From Podospora pseudocomata (Eukaryota > Ascomycota > Sordariomycetes > Sordariales > Podosporaceae): a stretch of DNA of 64,000 bases. The notes under the pieces are model-generated. The model was not told where the DNA came from and searched no databases. It saw only the letters and a list, made by a program, of their open reading frames with translations. A program made the position numbers and the translations under genes. Within the stretch, counting starts at the first letter, position 1; every line of letters starts with the position of its first letter. This document shows positions 10,901 through 21,200 of the stretch, piece by piece. Location: the NCBI RefSeq assembly GCF_035222375.1, contig NW_026946363.1:3038001-3102000 (forward strand), read 5' to 3'.

Positions 10901-12497
10901 GATGCCGCAAGTGGGGGGTTACCCTTCCCTCCCTTCTCAAGAAGGTGATATGAGGTTTCACGAAGCTGACGTGCGGATGGATGAGCCCGCACCCCAACCG
11001 TTCGACTTCAACGCGTATGAGGGTGTGAACTACGTTGGTTCTGGTGAGCAGCAGCAACAGCATCAGCAGTTTCACCCAGAACCAATGGACTACCACCATG
11101 ATGTCGAGGCCTCTTCTTACCAGCAGCCTCTTCCAAACAACTTCGGTCTGCAGCAATCGGCGCTGGATCCATCCCAGCCTGATGATCAATACTATCATCA
11201 GGTTGGCCAGCAGCTCGCTCAGATCGATTTCGGCCCAGACAACCAGTCCCAGCTCCTGTCCGAATCTGACCTGACTTTGATTTTGGACGAGTATCTGAAC
11301 TGGTCAATGTCGCAAGCCCAGTTTGAAGAACTGGTAAGAGAGGTCGAGCAGTTCGCCGAGAGAGAGACCCCGGGCACATGGTCGGGTCCGGACTCTCTTA
11401 TCGACCCTGCCCTATTCGCACTGCCGACAGACCAAGCGACCGACAACGTCCCAGCTGACGATGTGTCCCCAACCGCTGCTCGCGCCGCGGCCCCCATCCA
11501 AGCTGCTCCGTCACCGCAAGGCGAGGAGGTAGTGGCGAGCCCCCAAGGAGAAGAAGAAGAAGTGGGTGCGTCTGCGCCAACAACAGCAACCACAGCACCG
11601 GCGGTGACACCCCCCCCGGAGCAGGGGATCAGCTACTCCTTCGCGGAGTACTGGTCCGACGTGGCGTTCGATTCCCCGGATGAAGACGACCACGTCGACG
11701 ATTACGTCCCAGTTCCCGTCGCCCCAGTGCTGCGTCAAGAAGTCGAACGCCGCCGTCGGGAGCCCCGCTCCAACGGCTCGACTCCTGTTGAAGTTGTTCG
11801 CGCAGACGACAGACAAGATGTGGTGTCCGCCGAACCCGACAGCTCCTCTTCTGATGAAGAGTCTGTCCGGCAGCGCGTCGCCCGTCGACCGATACTCGTT
11901 CCCCGTTTGCGTGGCAGGGTTGCGGTTCGACAGGCTGTTGCCGAGCAGGTTCGCGCGGCTGGTGAGTCCTCTTCTGCACCCCCGCAGAAGAAGACACTCC
12001 AGGAGGTGAGGGACCGGATCGAAGCAATGAGGCGTGCTGGCACGTCGAATTTCGCGTCTTCGGACGAGTCAGACGAGGACGAGGATGATTCCCCTCCCTC
12101 GTTTCCCATCCCATCTACCACCATCACCCCCAACTTCCCATCTGAGGGGTTAACAACACCAACTTCTGAGGAACCAGAGCCTGTCGCTGAAGGGTCCAGT
12201 GGCAGCGCCGAGGTGAAGGAGGGACAGCCGGCCGGAAAGCTGAAGCTGAAGTCCAGTGAGGTGGAAGCTCACCAGGGCGAGGAAGCCGAGCTCAAGGCAG
12301 CTGTTGCGGAGGAGGAGGAAGGGCACGGGCACATGGCTCTCGGTACCGGGCGGCGTCGAAAGCGAGACATAGGAGATCTTGGTCACCAGGAGATCGAATA
12401 TGTGGAGCTTCCCGACATCCCCGTCCGCGTCACCGAGGGCCGCCGGATCTTGTCTTTCAAGAGGCGGATTCCGGGTGCCCACGAGGAGCCCGATTGA
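7959..12497 (+). CDS. Large unrecognised protein: multi-pass membrane N-terminus plus acidic disordered tail
   Basis: Two exons, 7959-8052 and 8107-12497, encode 1494 residues. The intron has GTATGT and GACAG borders and a GTTAAC branch site; a codon split G|TC joins the exons. The start ATG at 7959 sits right after a likely leader-intron acceptor (TTTGCTAACGATTATACAG). The N-terminal ~130 residues hold four to five hydrophobic segments, including MYIITTFAAVAFGLLAQLAA, LAGLAFLLLFFSLVF and ALAVFVLSLV. A helical, moderately conserved-looking region follows to about residue 300 (GHITLRELLNEAARRHVREL). The remaining ~1150 residues are low complexity: Ala/Pro/Glu/Asp/Ser-rich acidic runs, a Gln/Tyr-rich patch (EQQQQHQQFH) and a basic C-terminus. 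I recognise no catalytic domain. It resembles a membrane-anchored, intrinsically disordered protein. Codon use is GC3-rich throughout, supporting real coding. Confidence 0.72.
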
Positions 12498-12723
12498 AAA
12501 AAGAAAATCGAAAAAAAAGGACGAGAGAAGGATGGTGAGATGACATGAGACACACATGCTGGGACGTTGGCTGGCTATTTCTTTCTTGAGATACTTCTTC
12601 ATGGAGTAGGGTAGGGCAGGTGGGCTCAAGATATGGTATGGTTTTTAATTGCCTACCGCAGCTGTCGTCATCACCCCAGCCTCTGTGTGTTCTCCTCTGT
12701 CATGGAAGAGTACTTGGGACTAT

Positions 12724-14183
12724 CTACCGATGCTTGACTCTGGTCCAGCCGCTTGTTCCCCGACTTGTACCACCACTTGTACCATCGCTTGTACCAGCAG
12801 CTCGCACGTCCTCAAACCCATCTTCGAACTCGTCGCCCTCGATATTTTCCCATTCCAGCATCGGGGCTTCGCTCGCCAGTCGCTTCTTCAGACGATCAGC
12901 CAACTTCAGCGGCGCGTAGATCTTGAAGTTCCGGACGAATTCCACGCCTTCGGCACTCGTCAGCGAGGTGTGAGCCGTCCCATGCGACCAGCGACCAATC
13001 GTTGACTTCGGTTTTGTCACATCGCCATTGTCCCCATCCCTTGGACTCCCGGCTGGTGGTGTGAGTGAAGATGGGAAGGTTGGTTCGACAGACCGGCGGT
13101 GGAGTTGATCACCAATGAGCAACCGCCAAAGGTTGTGTCCGATGTTGCAAACATCGTCGTACGATTCCCTGTCTCCGAAAGAGACTCCTTGCGATGCACA
13201 CAGCCAAGCAACATCGTGCGCCAGCAAACCAACGCCCTCAAGGAACGCAGAGTACGTGTTTGGATCGTCCTTTGCCAGTGTCAGGAGCGCCTTTTCGATG
13301 AAGAGCGGACGGGGCCGTGGATTTCCAGATTGTCCTGACATGGCTGTTCCGGGGAATGGTACATCCCCATGGTGGTAGGAAGAGTTCACCGAGAATATTG
13401 TCGGGCGAGGGTAGTCACGATGAGGGAGTGTGATTTCCGCCGGCAGCCGGATCGCCAGATAATGCGAGGCCAACACGAGAATGTGTGCCACATGGGCAAA
13501 GACAGTCGATATCACTTCGGGCGATAAATCTACCATCATCAGTCAGCCTTGGACATGTTTTGCCAGCTCGTCAGCCTCTCAGAACACTTACTATTCATGG
13601 CATGGAGGTCAAAGATTTCGACACCGCCAATTTCGAACCGCTTGGTGCTGCCCTTCTTGACCTGGCGCAGCCCATACAGCCTGGCAGCTTCCTCACACAA
13701 GAAGGCTCTCGTCGCCGCCATCGTGTCGGCACTGCGATTCCATTTGTACCTGGTTCTGTGGATGGCTCGTTGCGTCTCTTCCAGCTGCCTGCTTCTCCTG
13801 GCTTCGGCACCAGTCGACACAGCCTCAAGATCAGATCTCCGTTGGGCGAGCAGCTTCTTCTTATCCTCGATCGCCTTTCGCGCAGCATCAACCTCGCTTC
13901 TCAACTTGTCGGCCTGCGCGATGATCTCGTTCGTTCGCTCGACTGCAGCTGCCGTATCCGACTTGAGCGTCTCCAGCCGGACAGCTTTGTTGGGGATCTG
14001 TCCCGTCTCGCTGGAAATGGCGGCATTCACCTCGCGCTCGAGCTGGTCTGTCTCAATAAGCGCCTTGGTGTACTCGAGACGGGTCTCATAGAGACGGTTC
14101 CTCGCATCCACAACACAAAGGAACGGCCGGTCCTTGCTATGGTGGCCGCGGTGGCAAATGTCGCAGTTTATTTTGGCTTCCAT
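12724..14183 (-). CDS. ATG14: Autophagy protein Atg14 (Barkor/UVRAG-like subunit of PI3-kinase complex I)
   Basis: Exon 1 is 14183-13592 and exon 2 is 13529-12724; the 62-nt intron has GTAAGT and TAG borders and splits a codon (A|AT), rebuilding NNLSPEV. Product: 465 residues. The N-terminus has a Cys pair (CDIC) followed by a third Cys in the conserved FLCVVDARNRLYETRL stretch typical of ascomycete Atg14. Residues ~45-150 form a coiled coil rich in Glu, Lys and Arg, the usual Vps30/Atg6-binding part. The second exon carries the family block starting with the segment SPEVISTVFAHVAHIL and the RLPAEITLPHRDYPRP stretch. The C-terminus ends in Thr/Gly/Ser repeats (TSGGTSRGTSG). In the family the protein directs Vps34 complex I to the phagophore assembly site. 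It is convergent with the upstream large gene, 226 bases apart, and divergent from the gene at 15037. Confidence 0.85.
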
Positions 14184-15036
14184 TCTTGCGGATTACAAGA
14201 CGGAAGAGTTGCGAGGTCTCGGTCAAACAATCAAAGGCGAGCGAGGGTCTTGTGTTTATGAAATCACTTGTTCGGCGCTCGAGGTCCTTTTGGTGGCCCG
14301 CCAAAGTACAAGACGTGCTTTCAGGGAATCGAAGAAGGTTCCATTGTCTTCAGCAGCTTGGGGTTTCTAGAAGAAGATGAAGGATGCAAACAAGCTCGGC
14401 TGACTCGAAGCTTGCTGAGGTCACCTGCACAGAGTCCAGAGTCTCACAGTCACAGCAGAGAAAAAGAAGGCTGAAAAAGAAGCTTGATGTCCTCGAAGTC
14501 GGTGTTCTGGTGGTACAAAGTCCAAGTCACAAGTGCGCCTCCCGGCTTATCGGTCCCGCGTCATCGTTATCGCACGCTGCCACCAGGCACCTGCCCCACT
14601 CCCCCGCCAATCAAGATCCCTGTCTCTCCGGCTGCTTCTCATTCGCGACGCGCTTTCACCTTCATCTCTCACAGACAACTCACCAAGTGTCCATCTGCTG
14701 CAGAGGGACAGGCACACCAATAATTAGCCAGTGTCGGGCACATTGGGATAGGGGATTGATCTTGGGCATCCAGATTTCATAGGGAGAAGCGGGGTTGAGA
14801 ACTTTCAGCTTTGCGCTCGCCTCCTGATTCGCGAATGAGCATCACCACCATCTGAAAGGCAAGCGGCAGTCCCGCTCTTCTTCTGCCTTTCATTCATTCT
14901 GTCTTTCCTCAGTTGGAAAGAGCGAGCACCTCATTCTCCTACTTCCATCTCCTTCTATTCCTGTCGAGCTCATCTCAGAGGGGTGCCTTCCTCAGCGGCT
15001 TATCAAACTCAAAAACAAAGAACTTTCTCACTCGAC
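14184..15036. other. Divergent promoter region between ATG14 and the 15037 gene
   Basis: About 850 bases with no coding evidence. Pyrimidine-rich plus-strand stretches near 14870-14990 suit the leader of the rightward gene. Short frames here have no domain content. No RNA gene is seen. Confidence 0.5.
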
Positions 15037-15743
15037 ATGGCAAGCGCGACAACTCCAACCGCCTCACCCTCAAAGCCGCCCCGCCACGAATCACCAGCCA
15101 AGAGAGCCGAATCGCCCCTTCCATCTCCTTCTCTACACTCGGAGCAGGCAGAATCAGACATCCTACCTCATAGTCCTCTGAAGTCTGTGGCCTACAAGAG
15201 GATGGCAGATACTCAGAGCAGTATCCCCAAGCCGCCAGGCACCACCAGAGTCGCCCAGGTCAAGACACCAGAACCGCGCATTCTCAAGGAGCGTTCCAAC
15301 GGGAACATTGCTGAAAGATCGCCCAGCACACCTGGACACCTGGCGCCCTTTGACTGGGAAGAATTTGAGGCTCGCTATCAGGAGGCTCTTGCCAAAGCGA
15401 ACGGGGAGGAGCAAGAGTTGTTGGCTGAGTTTGAGAACCTGATCAAAGAACGTTTACTCGTCTCACCCTTTCATTTGATGACCATGAATAACTAACGTCC
15501 CCTGCAGTTCTTCAATGTCTGGGCATCATCAGCTTCCGTGCATGATACCGAACGGGGAGTCAAGCGACTTCAAACAAGAGAGCGATATGTGAAGATTGCT
15601 GAGCAGAATTTGGCGCAGAAGAAGAAGCACCGTAGGTTTGGCTGGAACGAGATGGTCTTTGCACTTTTCACTAACACGTTTCCACAGTCACCGAGGTGGT
15701 GCGCGCATTTCAAAGTGCCCTGGCGCTCCTGAGTCAGAACTAG
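15037..15743 (+). CDS. Small conserved-looking fungal protein with C-terminal helical region
   Basis: Best model: exons 15037-15459, 15508-15631 and 15688-15743, 200 residues. Intron 2 is canonical (GTAGGT..CACAG with CTAACAC branch; codon C|TC). Intron 1 ends in ACTAACGTCCCCTGCAG, which is convincing, but its donor must be GTCTCA at 15460 to keep frame. The better-looking GTTTAC at 15452 gives a frame that stops. The N-terminal ~95 residues are Ser/Pro-rich and disordered (SPSKPP, SPLKSV). From FDWEEFEARYQEAL onward the chain is helical and reads through FNVWASSASVHDTERGVKR to TEVVRAFQSALALL. That pattern resembles a coiled-coil interaction protein, but I cannot name the family. The ATG at 15037 has good context (GACATGG); an in-frame upstream GTG is less likely. 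Confidence 0.68.
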
Positions 15744-16184
15744 ACCGGTCACCCAGCAAACACTAGCAAAGCGGATGATTTGATGACGACACGAACATGT
15801 CTCTTCTTTTGGGCAGCAAGTAGCATCACATGACATTGAGGACAGGCGTTTCGGTTGGGTTGGGTGGTTTCTAGCTGTGAGGACGGGGCTCTGGTAATAC
15901 ATGATTCTTGAGCAATTCCAATCAAGTTGCTCCAACAAGTCCTTCTTGCTCCCCTCATCCACCAGCTGCCAACAAGAATCAGCAGCACTTTCTGGCCGGT
16001 GCATTTTATTCGACTTTCACCAAAAACATCTCGAAAACCCGCCTTGCCAGCATCCACCGATTACTTCGACTGCCCAAGATTGGGTAGGGCGCAGCGCACG
16101 TGATCACGCGCGCGACCAGCCAAATTCACTCTCTTGGCCGCCAATCCACCCAATCTCAACGCTGCTCATTCTGCTCACGCCAAA
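15744..16184. other. Short intergenic region
   Basis: About 440 bases between two rightward genes. The second half (16090-16184) is the presumed promoter and leader of the next gene. Nothing else is evident. Confidence 0.5.
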
Positions 16185-16812
16185 ATGGCGGGCACGTCAA
16201 TCCAGGTCCCGACAATCAGTCAGGTATGTCTTTGTTGTCTGTTTCTCCCGTGGTGCAATTCAATCGCTAACACTATCCTAGGCTGATATGCTTGCCTTCC
16301 ACGAACAACATTTCGCTCAATTCGCGACAGATCACTTCCACTCCCAATTCCTCCGACCTTCCCTCGATGACCAGGAACTCATCCTATCCCATGAACAAGA
16401 AGAAGAATACTATTACGAGGAAGAAGAGGACGATGGACTCGGCTACTATCCCGACGGCGTCAAGCGCACCCTGACCGACGAGCAAATTGCCATCTTCAGG
16501 CACTCGGAGCTTGAGGCTCTGCGTCGCGGCAGACAGCCTCCCAAGCCGCAAGGGGCCACCGCCACACTGGCCGCAGACCTCTCCGAAGGCGAGATATCAT
16601 CGCCGGCGCCAGTCGTCACCGCAAAAAAGAACAAGAAGCGGAAGCGCAACAACAAGAACAAGAATGTCGGAGAGCCGCTGATGGATCTGCGCAAGCGAAC
16701 ATGGGACGTGGTAGACAAGGGCCTTGCCAGCCTCGACTACGGTGAAGAAGAAACCCAGCAGCCAGCACAAGCCAGCACAGCACAGCGTCGTCAGATCTCA
16801 TACGACGATTGA
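16185..16812 (+). CDS. Small nuclear-type fungal protein, DUF3807-like
   Basis: Exons 16185-16223 and 16282-16812 with a 58-nt GTATGT..CCTAG intron (CTAACAC branch) in phase 0; 189 residues. The first exon encodes MAGTSIQVPTISQ. Exon 2 continues with the conserved-looking block LAFHEQHFAQFATDHFHSQF, an acidic Tyr/Glu run (EEEYYYEEEEDD), and the motif GYYPDGVKRTLTDEQIAIFR. A strongly basic segment follows (KKNKKRKRNNKNKN), a likely nuclear localisation signal, and then LMDLRKRTWDVVDKGLASLD. I associate this layout with the fungal family of unknown function DUF3807. That assignment is from memory of the pattern and should be treated as tentative; the gene itself is well supported. Confidence 0.75.
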
Positions 16813-18253
16813 GACACAGCCATCCGGTCTCTCACTCTTCACCAAGTCAGCCAGTCGCTCGACACGCCAAACAATGACAATGAAAATGTAAGTTGCAACA
16901 TTTCCTTCCCATTCTCTCACACTTTCATGATGAGATCAATCGTATCGTCATCCTTAGCCGGAAATCTGGCCGGGGTGGTGGCCCTGTTCCCCATAGAGCT
17001 TGAGTCACTTCTCTTGAGTTGGAACATGTCGAGTCATAATCTTCTCTCTGACAATCATCGTTCACACACCACATTATTATTCTTCACTTGTCCGGATAGC
17101 TGCTAACGACTGTTCTCAGAAAACAAAAAAACAACGAAGAATACGGGGAAGAGGTGTTGGACATGAAGGAATACGAGAAGTGGAATGTCAAAAAGGATAC
17201 GAGAATTGGTGGAGAAAGCCAAAAGGAATACGAGAAGCAGCGGTGTTGGAGGCGTTGAGGTGATGAAGAGAAAAGGTGACGAGGAGAAGTGTTGAGAAGA
17301 GAGGAGCGATGAAGGGGAGAGGCGATGAGGAGACATGACGAGAGGTGATTAGGAGGCGAGGTGTTGGGGAGGGGAGATGGCAATGGTTCAAGGGGTGGAA
17401 AGGGGAATGGTCAAGGGAATGGAAAGAGAAATGGTCAAGGGAATGGAAAGAGAAATGGTCAAGGGAATGGGTCAAGGGAATGGGTCAAGGGAGAGGGTCG
17501 TCATTGAGCAATGGAGTTTGAGGTTTTGCTGTGGGAATATGAAAGGGCATGGTCTGGAGTTTTGGAGTTGGTGGGAGGATATTTTGGAAAGTTCACGCAT
17601 CAAAAAAAGATGGTGGACGGGGAGGCAAGAACCTCAAGGTGGTAGTCATCAAAAAATACCTTGGCCCACCAACCTTGTGAATAGCTTGCATGTTATTTGA
17701 TGGCGAATTGTGATGTGTGACTATATGTGATGTAACATGAACAGTCTCAGTTTATGTTTTGGTTGCCTCCAAAGTGAAAAAATACAAGAGTGTGTGAGGA
17801 TGCGTGGGAGCTGGCGGTGAACTTGGACGGATCGGTTGTCGTCATGATGGCCTTGGACAGGTTGAAGAACGCGAGATTCGGATTCATCCTTTAGCCCTCG
17901 TCTGCTTGAGAAATTGGGGATTGCTCGCAAGTAACTCTTAACCCGCTTTCTTCAACAACCTCTTGTAATGATGATAAATACACTTCGTTAAGCTCTGAAC
18001 AATACCCATAACGTAAACCAAGAGGAGGTCGTCTTCATCCCATACATCACTGACACGAACCGAAAACATATAGAAAAAAGACACTTGGTATTCCCTCAGT
18101 ATGTATCTAACTTTGCGATCCCCCATCATACCAGTACCCAAAACCCAAAGAGCAAAAACGAGTCCCCAGGGGTATATAAAGACCTTTCCTACCCAGCCCA
18201 ACCCATCCAATCCCACCATCCCATGAAACCCAACCTTTGATATCCCAACATCT
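16813..18253. other. Intergenic region with purine-rich tract and tandem repeat
   Basis: Downstream of the 16185 gene the sequence contains a canonical-looking intron (GTAAGT at 16888, GCTAACGACTGTTCTCAG ending 17119). A strongly purine-rich plus strand (about 17120-17500) follows and includes the tandem repeat at 17386-17496. From 17700 on there is no coding evidence. The last part is the 3' flank of the leftward SPC7 gene. Confidence 0.5.
17386..17496 (+). repeat. Tandem repeat that changes period from 24 to 13 bp
   Basis: A diverged 24-mer (17386-17409) is followed by two exact 24-mers starting GTCAAGGGAATGGAAAGAG (17410-17433 and 17434-17457). Then come two exact 13-mers GTCAAGGGAATGG (17458-17483) and a variant 13-mer. 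The 13-mer is the first half of the 24-mer. Confidence 0.85.
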
Positions 18254-21200
18254 TTATTTCTCCCCAGCCCCAGCCCCAGCAGCCACCGCCGCTGCAGCCC
18301 TCGACCCCCTAGCCAACAACCTCTTATACAACTCCAACATCCCCACATCCCACCCCTTATTCTCCCCCCCTCCTCCCACAGTCTGTACACACCCACCAAT
18401 CTTCCCCCTCAAAAACTCCTCCAACTTGGCAGTATTAAACTGCTCCCCGTACACCATCCTCGCCCCTGGCACCACCTTGACTTCCAACCCCTCCCCCCCC
18501 TGCCCCCCATCCTCAACCCTCAGCCTGATCACCACCTCCACCCTCGTCTGCAACGGCACTAAAACCAACGAACTCAACACCGCTATCGACCCATCATCAT
18601 TCACGACCGTCGTGGGAAACGTCAGGTTGAGCAACCTGACATAGTTCGCCACTGTGCAAGACTTGTCCCAGCCATCTTTTACAATTTGAAGAATCGTCTT
18701 GACGTTGGTGGTGGGTTGAGGTAGAGAGCGGATGCGATTCCGAATAGACTGCAAGAAAAACTCTCGCTCGGGGGTGAGGGGGGTGGTATTGGGTTCGCGC
18801 TTGTCGGCTATATACCACAGGTCGATATTACTCTGCGGACCAGGCCGGTGGTTGGGTTGGAGAAAAGAGCCAATGTCGAGGACGAGTTCGATTTGGCGCT
18901 TGTACGTCAGGGAGATTTTGGTGCTGGATATGTTGGCGAGGGCCCAGCCGGTGGTTTTTTCGATTTTGTCGGTTCGTGCTGAGGGGTGTTAGTATGATAT
19001 GACTGGAGGCAATGGCAAGGGGGAAATACCTTTGAGTTTGCTAATTTCTTCTGATGACCAGCCCCGGCATTCCTCCCGGATTTTGTCTGCTTCTCTAATA
19101 TCACCCAGGCACTGCTGTTTCTGTGCTGTCAGGGCTTCAATGCCAGAGTTGGAGACCTCAAGCTGGGCTTTCAGCTCGGCAATCTTGCGCTGTTTCTCCT
19201 CGAGGCCCTCATCAAGGGAGATCAACTCAGCACGGGCCTCATCCAGCTCGGCAGGGTCACAATCGGCCATTTCTTGAGCCACAGCCTCAAGGTTCTCATG
19301 CTCCTTTTCCAGCTCCTCAGCCCGCTTGATCATATCAGGCAGCACCGAAGAAAGCAACTCCTGCTGCCTGGCCAAAAGCTTCTCATCATCATCCATCCCC
19401 TCCGCAATCTTGACCAGACCCTCCTTCAGCCCATCCTGCAGCTTCATCCGCCATTCATACCACATCGCCTTGCTCAGCAGCCTAGCATGCGTCTTGACGT
19501 TCTTAAACTGATTGTCCATCAACACTTTGAACTCAGGAGTAGCAGTCATGTACTCCCTGAACAGCGGTGGGTTCTCCTCAAAAGTCTCCGACTCAATTTC
19601 CCTCACAATCCTCCGCCCTTCACTGATATATTTCTTCAGCTCCCGACACGAGTGCTGATACAGCTCCAAAGTAGGCACCATACATGCACCCGCAACGACA
19701 CACTTCTCCAAAGACAAATCCTCCTTCCCCTCCGCCGTCAAGCTCAACCTCGTCTCCCCCGGCGCAACAGTATGCCTCCTCTTGGTGGTAGTCAACTCCA
19801 TAAACCTGATACTTGTCAAGTTCAAAAAATCCTGCAAATGTATCCGACCCCCATCATCATCATCCCTCCGCACCAGCGCATCCACATCCCCCGTGGCAGT
19901 GTGATCATAAAAGTTAAAAGTATTCGTCGCCTGATCATCAAAAACCGACCTAAGCCTCCCCTGATGATTCGGCGTGCCCGCAACCCTGACAGGCGAACTA
20001 GGCACAGCCGGGGTGATCGTAGCAGTATCCTCCTCCCCTCTGGCAGCACTCCTCGTCTTCCTCCCCGTAGTAGTCTCAGCCTTAGTCGGCGGCGACCCCA
20101 ACCTCACATTCTTCACCGGGCTCCCCTGATGTCCCTTCAGCCTCTTCACCCCATCAATCACCTCCGAATCCTCCTCCTCATCATCCACATCCAACTCGGC
20201 CGGCCTCTTCCCCAGCAGTCCCCTCGCGCTCCCTGGCATAAGACTCTTCCTCCCCGCCAACGGGTTCTTCTTCTTCTTTGTCGGGCTCAGGTTCTGAATC
20301 ATCTCTCTAAGATTGAGCGTGATCTCACGGTCGCCGTCCGCCTCCCGCTCCAGGATCCGCCTGTTATTTTCCTTTTCTGCCTCATCTCTGAGTTCCTGGT
20401 CGACTTCCGCTTCCATGGCGCGGGGGTCGGCAAAAGCCACGGTGCGACGGGCGCTGCTTGGCTCGCTAGGCACAAATTCAGCTGCTGAGTCTTGGAGGGA
20501 GTCCCTACGATCGAAGATCTCGGCCACGCGGGGTGAGCCCAAGCCAGGTCTGTCAGCACCGACGCCGGAAAGGCGCCTGCCCTGGGGTGTGAGGACCACA
20601 CGGGGGGTGCTGATGCCTGTGCTCGGGTCTTGGTGGAAGAGCCTCCCCTTGCCGACGGAGCGAGGTGTCGTTTTTGGTGGTGAGGCATCACGGACTGGCG
20701 AACTGCTTCCAATCATTGAGGGGGGTGTTTTGGTAGCAGGGACAGTATTCCTCGCAGGAGAAGGTGTCTTTCGTGCAGGAGACTCTCTCCTCGGAGGGCT
20801 CCTCGTGTTTCGAACCGGTGAACTTCTTACAGGAGAGCTCCGAACCGGTGAGCTATTACGGGCCAGGCTCTTCGCAGGCAGCTCTTTCTCGGGACTTCGC
20901 ACAGGAGAGCTCTCGAAAAGAGGGGCGCCAGGCATGCTGTGACGGAGACCCTTCCCTCGGAATGCAGAAAGCCCCAGAGTATCGTTATTGTCTTGGGATG
21001 CTGTCTCCTGTGTTGACGGCGTGAGAGATGGATACACAACATCTGGCTCATCAGCCTCCAGTTCCATCACCCTCTTGGCCGCTGACCGTGCCTCTTCAGG
21101 TGAGGCAGGCTTCAGGATGCCGCCTACCGCCATGGTCTCGTCCATGGCCATAGTCTGTTCAAACACATCGTCCTCTTCCTGTGGTTGTGAAGTAGCCAAA

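Noticed and set aside
19274-20488. 404-codon plus-strand open frame
   Set aside because: It lies fully antisense to the well-supported SPC7 coding exon and has the Leu/Arg/Pro/His bias of a reverse-strand shadow.
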